Origin: Babylonia areolata | Lineage: Eukaryota; Mollusca; Gastropoda; Neogastropoda; Buccinidae | NCBI RefSeq assembly: GCF_041734735.1 | Contig: NC_134891.1 | Location: 14,084,078 to 14,148,077, forward strand | Reading direction: 5' to 3' | DNA length: 64,000 nt | Shown: in pieces, positions 57,546-64,000 of the stretch | Layout of the letters: every line of letters begins with the position of its first letter | How positions within the stretch are numbered: position 1 is the stretch's first letter | Program-made: the position numbers and the translations under genes | The notes under the pieces: model-generated | What the model saw: the letters and a program-made list of their open reading frames with translations, nothing else | The model's database searches: none | Told to the model about the DNA's origin: nothing

Positions 57546-59387
57546 ATATATAGTGATATATATATATATAGTGATTGATATATATATCTTTTCTTGAAAT
57601 TATTTTTTTTTACAGTTCTACAGTGAACATTGGTCTTTCTGTTCTCACTAGTATTCAACCTTAACTCATTCAGCCCTGTGCCTGAGCAATACTATGGCCT
57701 CAAACATTGTTTCAATAACATTATTTCCATGTTCATACCATTGCATAATCTTCAAAGCAAAGGGAACTAACTTCTACAGTATTTCTGGCTGTGTCCAAAC
57801 GTAAATTTTTAGGAGAAAACTCGTATATTTCCTGTTTCTTTCCCCATCAGAACAACAGGGAAGCATGCTTAAGCTGTAAACTCCTTAGAGTTGAATGGGT
57901 GAAGTCATAAGGGCACCATCCAGAGATCTTTCTGTTCTTTATTGTCAAACTTTGGTGGCAGGAAGTATCCAATGTAAAAGAATTTTCCTTTCTACATTAT
58001 GCCTCTTGTAAACAGGCAAAAATCTTGTGAGTGAAACAAGAACAAATGCACATAACATTAACCCAAGACAAATGTATTTAACATACACCTAAGAAACAGT
58101 CACAAACAGAAAATGTCCTGCTAAATTGGATAAATTCAACTAAAAAATGGAAGTAAATAAATACTTAACACTAAACAAACAAACACAAATGGAGAATAGA
58201 ACTGGCACTAATCTGTGATTAAACAGTGTAAACATTTAAACTGAATTTCACAAAAACAGTCCACAGTAAAATGCAGTGCAATACAGTGCTGTGCAGTTTA
58301 AGAAACAACTGCCAGGAAATGAAATTCAATACAGTTCTGCGCAATGTGATATAGGAATTTAGAACCTCTGCTCTGTATAGGTAGTGCTTATGACAGTTTG
58401 ATCTACCTATTTTACTGAACAAAAACCTTCAAGATCCACTGAACTGAACACCGGAATTATGGAAAAGAATACTGTAATGCATGTAATCAAAACTGTTGTG
58501 ACCTTGACCTCTAATCTTGGCATTTAGAAGCAGCTCATTTAAGACCAATCACTGTATCAAATTTGATGAAAACTGAGCACATCTCTTTGAAGCCTACTTT
58601 TTCTTATGTCTTGTGACCTTGACCTCTGATCTTGGATTTTAATGGAGATCATGCTGTCACCATAACCAGTCAGAAGAATACCTAGTTTGATGAAAAATGG
58701 ATGCAAGACAAGAGCACTACTGGGCTATGTAACAAAATAATGACCTTGGCTTTTGAACTCTCACTTTATTTGCCACATCTTCATAAAGGGTATATGACTC
58801 ATATCTACAATTTACCAAATTTGTTTTCAACACCACTTGCAGTTGCCAGAACACTGCTAACAAAGTGTTTGAAACACACACACACACACTCACACACACA
58901 TGCACACACACACATCCACAAACACACACACTGCACCACATACAAACACATCAATAACCAAAACTGAGCCATCACACACACACACACAAACAAACATTGC
59001 AAACCAAAACTAGGCAATTACATAGACTATCTACAGAGGAGTCAAAAATTATCTCAAAGTAGTTCAACAACTGGTAAAAGAAACAAACAACAACAACAAC
59101 AAAAAACCCAACAAAAAACAAAACAAGAGAGGCACAATACAGTCAAAACACTATGTTGAACATTTAATGTCAAGAAAGAGACACTTCTTTTCAAAGCTGA
59201 TTGCATTGCACAGTATTGTGTTGCATTGTAGTGCACTACACTGCATTGTATTGGAGTGCACTGTTTTCCTTTACTACCCCAATAAATATATGTCTGTGTA
59301 AAATCTGGGTTACTCTGATCTATTTAGTGCAGCCTATTCTCTTTGAATATCCCCCAAAAAGCTTTTTAATATTTGTTTATTTATTTC
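57546..59387. other. Non-coding DNA with simple repeats
   Basis: GTGACCTTGACCTCTAATCT (58,498) and GTGACCTTGACCTCTGATCT (58,614) are near-identical, 116 bases apart; TGACCTTGA is the reverse of the TCAAGGTCA nuclear-receptor-type motif. A (CA)n run lies at 58,875-58,990 and a CATTG/GTGCA-rich strip at 59,200-59,265. No gene recognised. Confidence 0.45.
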
Positions 59388-59575
59388 ATTTACATGTGCT
59401 AAATGCACACTGCACCCAGGATCTTTGTTTATACTAAGTCTGATCTGAAAGACTAGCACTCAGATCATGATTCAAGGTCCAAAAGATGGAGGAAAAACAA
59501 ATCTGTCTTTGACAGACTCAAACCTGGTACATGATGAGTTTGACTTTCTAGTGATCCCTCTGACTACTGTCTTCT
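59388..59575 (-). repeat. SINE, diverged copy (head and part of core)
   Basis: On the plus strand TTTACATGTGCTAAATGCAC then GATCTTTGTTTATACTAAGT aligns with TTTACGTGCGCTAAGTGCAT and GACCTCGGTTTATCATCTCA of the SINE at 48,356-48,735. The minus-strand B-box-like CCAGGTTTGAGTC lies at 59,514-59,526. It is the third copy carrying the core, again in minus orientation, and the most diverged. Confidence 0.6.
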
Positions 59576-59576
59576 G

Positions 59577-60072
59577 TTGGCAAAGTATCATCCAATTAAA
59601 AAAATGCAACAATGGAATGAAATAATGTTGCAATTCAAACAAATTCATACAAGAAAACTGACTGATGGTGAAGAAGTTTCAAAACAATACACAGAATATC
59701 CATCTGGAGCTTTTCCCCTGATATCATGGACACATTTTGAAGACTTCCCCTGGACAGGCTGGCATCATCAGCAGAACAATGATGGAGGAAGAAAAAGAGG
59801 AGGTTTACATGAACATGTCATCATAGCCCGGGGGACGCTCATGGTCAGGATCAGGTCTGCAACACACCCCAAACAAGGTCAGCTGCCTCATAACCATGGA
59901 GAACATTTGGCATTCTCTCTGCTTCTCTTTTAAACCATGCACTGGTTATGTACTGTTCACACACTCTCTATTTTTTAAAAGCAATTTCAGTGGTATTATC
60001 CCCATGTTGATCATCCTGAATACCCCAAACACAATGGCACCATGGCTCACCTGTCCACTCCAACAATCCACA
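59577..60072 (+). CDS. Possible two-exon host gene fragment
   Basis: The frame from 59,577 is open to 59,876, where CAAACAAG|GTCAGC could be a donor. After 114 bases ending TTTTAAAAGCAATTTCAG, 59,991-60,072 reads WYYPHVDHPEYPKHNGTMAH then LSTPTIH, followed by a donor-like CA|GTGAGT. The codon phase is 0 across the proposed intron. The first part includes EYPSGAFPLISWTHFEDFPW and TGWHHQQN. The wording is protein-like (rich in W, H, P, Y) but I recognise no family. The left boundary is unclear: the frame abuts a SINE, and an acceptor-like ACACAG lies at 59,689-59,694. Confidence 0.3.
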
Positions 60073-60465
60073 GTGAGTTATTAAGGTAGGTTAATATATC
60101 TAATTTTCTATACCTATTCATAACCCCCATGCCCCTCCAAAACAAAAACAAACAACAAAAAAAGTAAAGAAAAAAGTTTATACTTCAAATGTGCCTCAAT
60201 AAAAACCACTACAAGAACATTTGAATAATGCAGCAGCTCTCAATAATGACCTTGCTAATGAAGAATAGGTCTTTGCTGGGAGGGGTCTTTACTGGGAGAT
60301 GGACTGTCTGGTCATACTTTTTTTTCTGCATTTTCTCCATGACCATAATAAAATATACATTTTTCAAACTTACCCATTATCTTTTTATTATATGGTTTTT
60401 TTTAGTTGACAACTGATATTTAGATTGTGTTGTCAATGATTCATTTTTGTACCATTTCTTTCTAT

Positions 60466-60501
<36 letters not shown>

Positions 60502-60955
60502 TTGCAAAAGTACACAGAAATGTGAACATGCAATAATGTAACATATTAAAATACCAAAATATCCACAAGAACTAGATTGGACAACACACACACACACACA
60601 CATACGGATAGAGACAGACAGACAGACAGATACAGACTCATAAAGAGCATCAAATGAAAGAAAGAAGCAATCACATTGATTGAATTTACATCATAATGTG
60701 TAGTTTTGGAATTATAATCCTGAAAGACATACATGCAAGGCACAAAATCAGGTCTTAAGCCCATATCAACAAATGGATTAGTGCAAAGTGACATCACAAA
60801 GAAGTGGAAGGAGATTAATGTGGATGGCTGAGAATGCTAAAAAGTGCCAGTCTACATGAAACGTAGCAAACGTGCTACTTTTTTATATTCATATTTTAAC
60901 TCCCTTTTGAAAGCAAAAATATGTGACTCTATTCTATTCCTTTTCAAATAACTAT
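60073..60955. other. Non-coding DNA
   Basis: A run of about 30 A at 60,469-60,497, (CA)n at 60,583-60,603 and (GACA)n at 60,610-60,635. No gene recognised. Confidence 0.5.
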
Positions 60956-62257
60956 CTAGTGTCTTCACTGACATATTTAACATGTCCCTTCAGTCTTGTG
61001 TGGTGCCACACTGCTTTAAGAAATCAACAATCATTCCTGTTCCAAAAAAAGCACAACCTAGTTGTCTTGATGATTATCGTCCCATAGCCTTAACATCAGT
61101 CGTCATGAAAACATCTGAACGCTTGATTCTACAATTCCTAAAAACCTGCGTTCCTCCATCTTTTGATCCCTTTCAGTTCGTCTATAGAGCTAACAGATCA
61201 GCTGAATATGCCATTAGCATAGGTCTCTACCACATCCTCAGACATCTCGAAAATCCTTACAGCTATGCCAGGATCCTTTTCATCGACTACAGCTCTGCAT
61301 TCAAGACAACAGTACCATCAAAACTATATTTAAAATTGAAAGACCTCTCCCTGCCTGAATTAATTTGTGCATGGATCCTAAATTTTCTAAGATGCAGACC
61401 ACAAGTTGTTAAAGTTGGTGACCTCACCTCCTCCACATGCATTCTCAACATAGGCACCCCACAGGGATGTGTTCTATCCCCACTGTTGTACTCACTATTC
61501 ACACATGACTGTGCAACTCAAAATGAATGTAACACCAAGGTCAAGTTTGCCAATGATACTACACTAGAAGGGCTGATTACGAACAGTGATGAATCAAAAT
61601 ATAGGGAAGAAGTACTAGAACTTGTCAGCTGGTGTGATCAAAACAACTTAGCACTCAACATATCAAAAAAAAAAAAAAAAAAAGAAAAAAAAGAAAAGAA
61701 TTAATTTTAGATTTCAGGAGGACCAGATCTGACCCCTTACCACCTGTCATTAAGACAAGCAAGTAGAGATCATCAGTGAATTAAAATTTCTCGGACTAAT
61801 CATTTCCAACAATTTGAAATAGGAGAAAAATACAGAAAAATTTGTTAAGAAAACACAACAGCGCCTGTACTTTCTTCAGCGCCTCAAAAAGTTTGGAATT
61901 AAAAAAGAAATCATGGTTGATTTCCACCGAGCAGGCATTGAGTGTGCTAACCTTCGCTATTACTGTTTGGTATGGAAACATTTCCAAAGCAGAACTTGCA
62001 GCCCTTAACAGAATCATAAAAACTGCCACCAAGATTACCGGGGCTGATCTACCTTCTCTAGATGACATATATTATAAGCGACTATTCAAAAAAGCAAAAT
62101 GAATCAGCCAGGACAAATCACATCCAGCTTTTGGGATTTTCGAGATGCTCCCTTCTGGTCGATGGTACAGAAGTATCAGGATGAAAACCAGTTACTTCGC
62201 CAATAGCTTTTCCCCCAAAGCAGTCAATGCCCTGTCTCTCGAACAAATCCAGTATGA
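60956..62257 (+). mobile_element. CR1/L2-like LINE, reverse transcriptase to C-terminus, 5'-truncated
   Basis: The frame 60,982-61,704 carries [20 protein letters not shown] then [11 protein letters not shown], a [13 protein letters not shown] block, [19 protein letters not shown] and [16 protein letters not shown]. The catalytic box reads FANDTTLEG instead of FADDTT, so one catalytic aspartate is lost. At 61,664-61,683 an A run replaces about the K of LNISKT and throws the frame. The rest continues in other frames: LKFLGLIISNN, RLYFLQRLKKFGIKKEIMVD, VWYGNISKAELAALNRIIKT, ADLPSLDDIYYKRLFKKA, a stop, then SHPAFGIFEMLPSGRWYRSI. It ends at about 62,257 against the zinc-finger LINE. Confidence 0.8.
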
Positions 62258-64000
62258 TAAATGATGATGGAGTCTCCCGTCGGTCCGACAGATGAGTAGG
62301 CAAGCAGGCTTATCTGTCGGTGTGTGTCCTCATATGGGAGACGAGGCCGATTCTGGACGCGCAGCACTTCCACAGGTGTTGCAAGGGAAAATGTCTCCAG
62401 AAGTTGCGCCCTGCTTCCTTCGCTCACGCTTCTCCTTAATGGCCAGCGTTCTCTTGTTTTCAAATGTCTTTATGCCTCTAGAGCACAGCATCCTCCAGCG
62501 ACAGCGGTCAAGGGCATCAGTTTCCCAGGAAGCGATTTCTATGTCACAGGCTTTGAGGTTTGTCTTCAAGGTGTTCTTGAAGCACTTGCAGGGTCTTCCA
62601 AGTTCACGGTGGCCTTCCTTCAGCTGGCCATACAATAGCATCTTTGGGATCCTGCTGTCTGTCATGCGGACAGCGTGTCCTGTCCAGCGTAGCTGGCACT
62701 GGATCAGCAGGCTTTCGATGCTGGGCAGGCCGCTCCTCTCTAGGACCTGGAGGTTGGAGACCCTGTCTTGCCACTTTATGCCAAGGATCTTTTGTAGGCA
62801 TCTCTGGTGAAACTGCTCAAGTTGTTGAATGTGACGACGATACGTCGTCCATGTTTCACAGCAGTACAACAAGGTGGTGAGCACAACAGCTCTGTAGGTT
62901 TTGATTTTGGTGCTGAGCCTGATGCCGTTGCTTCATAGGGTGCTGCCCAGGCAGCAAAACTTGTCGACTGACTTGATCTCTGTGTCATCGATCTTGATTG
63001 CAGGTGGGGGGGGAGGCACTGGCGTTCTGTGAGCTAGCTGGTTGGTACATGGACTCGGTCTTGCTGAGGCTGATGGTGAGTCAAAGTACCTGCAGGAGGC
63101 TGAGAACCTGTCCATAATGAACTGCATGTCCTCATGGGTGTGTGCAGGAAGCAAGCAGTCATCAGCGAAGAGGAACTCTCTCAACAGTGCCTCAAACACC
63201 CTGGACCTGGCATGGAGTCGCCGCAAGTTGAAAAGTTTGCCATCTGTGCAAAACGGAATGTAGATGTCCCGGTCACAGTCTTGGAAGGTGTCAATCAGCA
63301 TGGTAGAGAAGAGAACGGAGAACAGTGTGGGTGCCTGGACGCAGCCCTGCTTCACTCCATTTACCACAGGGAATGGATCTGACATGTCAGTATTTTCCTG
63401 TACTCTCGCCTGCATGCCATCATGGAATGATGCAATCAGCTGGATTAGGCTCTCTGGGCAGCTGAACTTTAGGAGGATCTTCCACAGACCATGGCGGTTC
63501 ACCATGTCAAAGGCCTTAGTCAGGTCTACAAAGACCATGTGGAGCTCCTTGTTCTGCTCACGGCACTTCTCTTGCATCTGGTGTACGGCAAACACCATGT
63601 CACATGTTCCCCTGCCTGAGCGCAAGCCACACTGTGCTTCAGGGATGACTGTGTTGGAGACATGGTCAACCAGTCTGTTCAGTATGATGTGGGTAAAGAT
63701 CTTGCCAGCGATGCAGAGGAGAGAGATTCCACGGTGGTTATCGCAGGATGTTTTGTCTCCCTTCCATTTGTAAATGTGGACAATTGAAGCATCCTTGAAA
63801 TCCTGGGGGACCTCCCCTCTCTCCCAGATAGACTGGAACAGGGCGGTCAGCTTGTCTATCAGCACCTCGCCTCCATACTTGTAGATGTCGGCCTGGATTA
63901 AATCCGCTCCTGGTGCTTTTCCTGACATTGTCAGCTTCAGGGCCTTCCGGGTCTCGGACTTGGTGGGAGGAGCAGCTAGCGAGTCATTGACTGGTAGCTG
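62256..64000 (-). mobile_element. Zinc-finger LINE, copy 2 (runs off the window)
   Basis: Same family as 53,885-57,545, opposite strand. Its 3' end (ATGATGATGGAGTCTCCC on the plus strand) begins at about 62,256, directly against the CR1/L2-like LINE; its 5' part lies beyond 64,000. The two copies are very similar by eye over about 1.7 kb and form a large inverted repeat about 4.7 kb apart. Confidence 0.85.
62310..64000 (-). pseudogene. LINE protein, copy 2 (partial, broken)
   Basis: The minus frame 63,928-62,933 covers MSGKAPGADLIQADIYKYGG, a DASIVHIYKWKGDKTSCDNH block, FVDLTKAFDMV, GVKQGCVQAPTLFS and FLFADDCLLPA; catalytic residues are intact. Lesions: residues after SASCRYF are out of register (FDSPSASARPSPC in place of FGLAISLSKTESM) and return before AIKIDDTEIKSV; about 105 bases present in copy 1 are deleted near 62,937, ending the frame. 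The frame 62,884-62,330 then covers TTLLYCCETWTTYRR to CNTCG, where a one-base loss near 62,370 disrupts the C2H2 finger. In the middle region (55,780-55,955 of copy 1) this copy keeps the register that copy 1 lost. Confidence 0.85.

Noticed and set aside
62292-63773. Plus-strand frames of 172 and 169 codons
   Set aside because: Antisense shadows of the second zinc-finger LINE copy, which is clearly coded on the minus strand.

Overview
The window looks like eukaryotic, largely non-coding DNA from a lophotrochozoan animal, most likely a gastropod mollusc. That is an inference from the mix of repeats: tRNA-headed SINEs, an I-type LINE with RNase H, RTE-like, CR1/L2-like and zinc-finger LINEs, and DIRS and Ty1/copia fossils. 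There is no sign of prokaryotic gene organisation and no complete host gene that I can recognise. A few short, splice-bounded open stretches (20,300-20,365; 26,791-26,947; 59,577-59,876 with 59,991-60,072) may be exons of a host gene on the + strand, so much of the window could be intron; this is weakly supported.

Layout. 1-5.3 kb: a LINE C-terminal fragment, a SINE, a broken DIRS-type tyrosine-recombinase retroelement and an RTE-type LINE tail. 7.02-12.83 kb: a nearly full-length I-type LINE (ORF1 with three zinc knuckles; ORF2 with endonuclease, reverse transcriptase and RNase H). It has an exact 13-bp target-site duplication and only about six coding lesions. 13-17.5 kb: a possible piggyBac-like remnant and a broken Ty1/copia element whose gag and pol parts are separated by about 30 copies of a 44-bp tandem repeat. 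17.9-18.6 and 28.3-29.1 kb: two CR1/L2-like LINE tails.

20.4-25.06 and 29.46-40.64 kb form two patches with a very unusual texture: homopolymer runs everywhere and reading frames broken every few tens of bases. They look more like failed consensus polishing than biology. Even so, a 33-bp minisatellite split by an RTE-type LINE and a dispersed repeat can be read through the noise.

40.6-53.9 kb is clean AT-rich sequence with SINEs, LINE fragments, microsatellites, a 28-bp exact inverted repeat, a long (about 885 bp) tRNA-headed retroposon with an exact 14-bp target-site duplication, and a near-perfect 48-bp-arm hairpin at 51,928-52,035. 53.9-64.0 kb carries two opposed copies of a LINE whose protein ends in a C2H2 zinc finger (+ strand 53.9-57.5 kb; - strand 62.26 kb to the window edge). 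A CR1/L2-like reverse transcriptase abuts the second copy end to end.

The strongest candidates for something undescribed are the fold-back hairpin, the long tRNA-headed retroposon and the repeated 5' end of the I-type LINE. No defence system, gene cluster or operon was seen.
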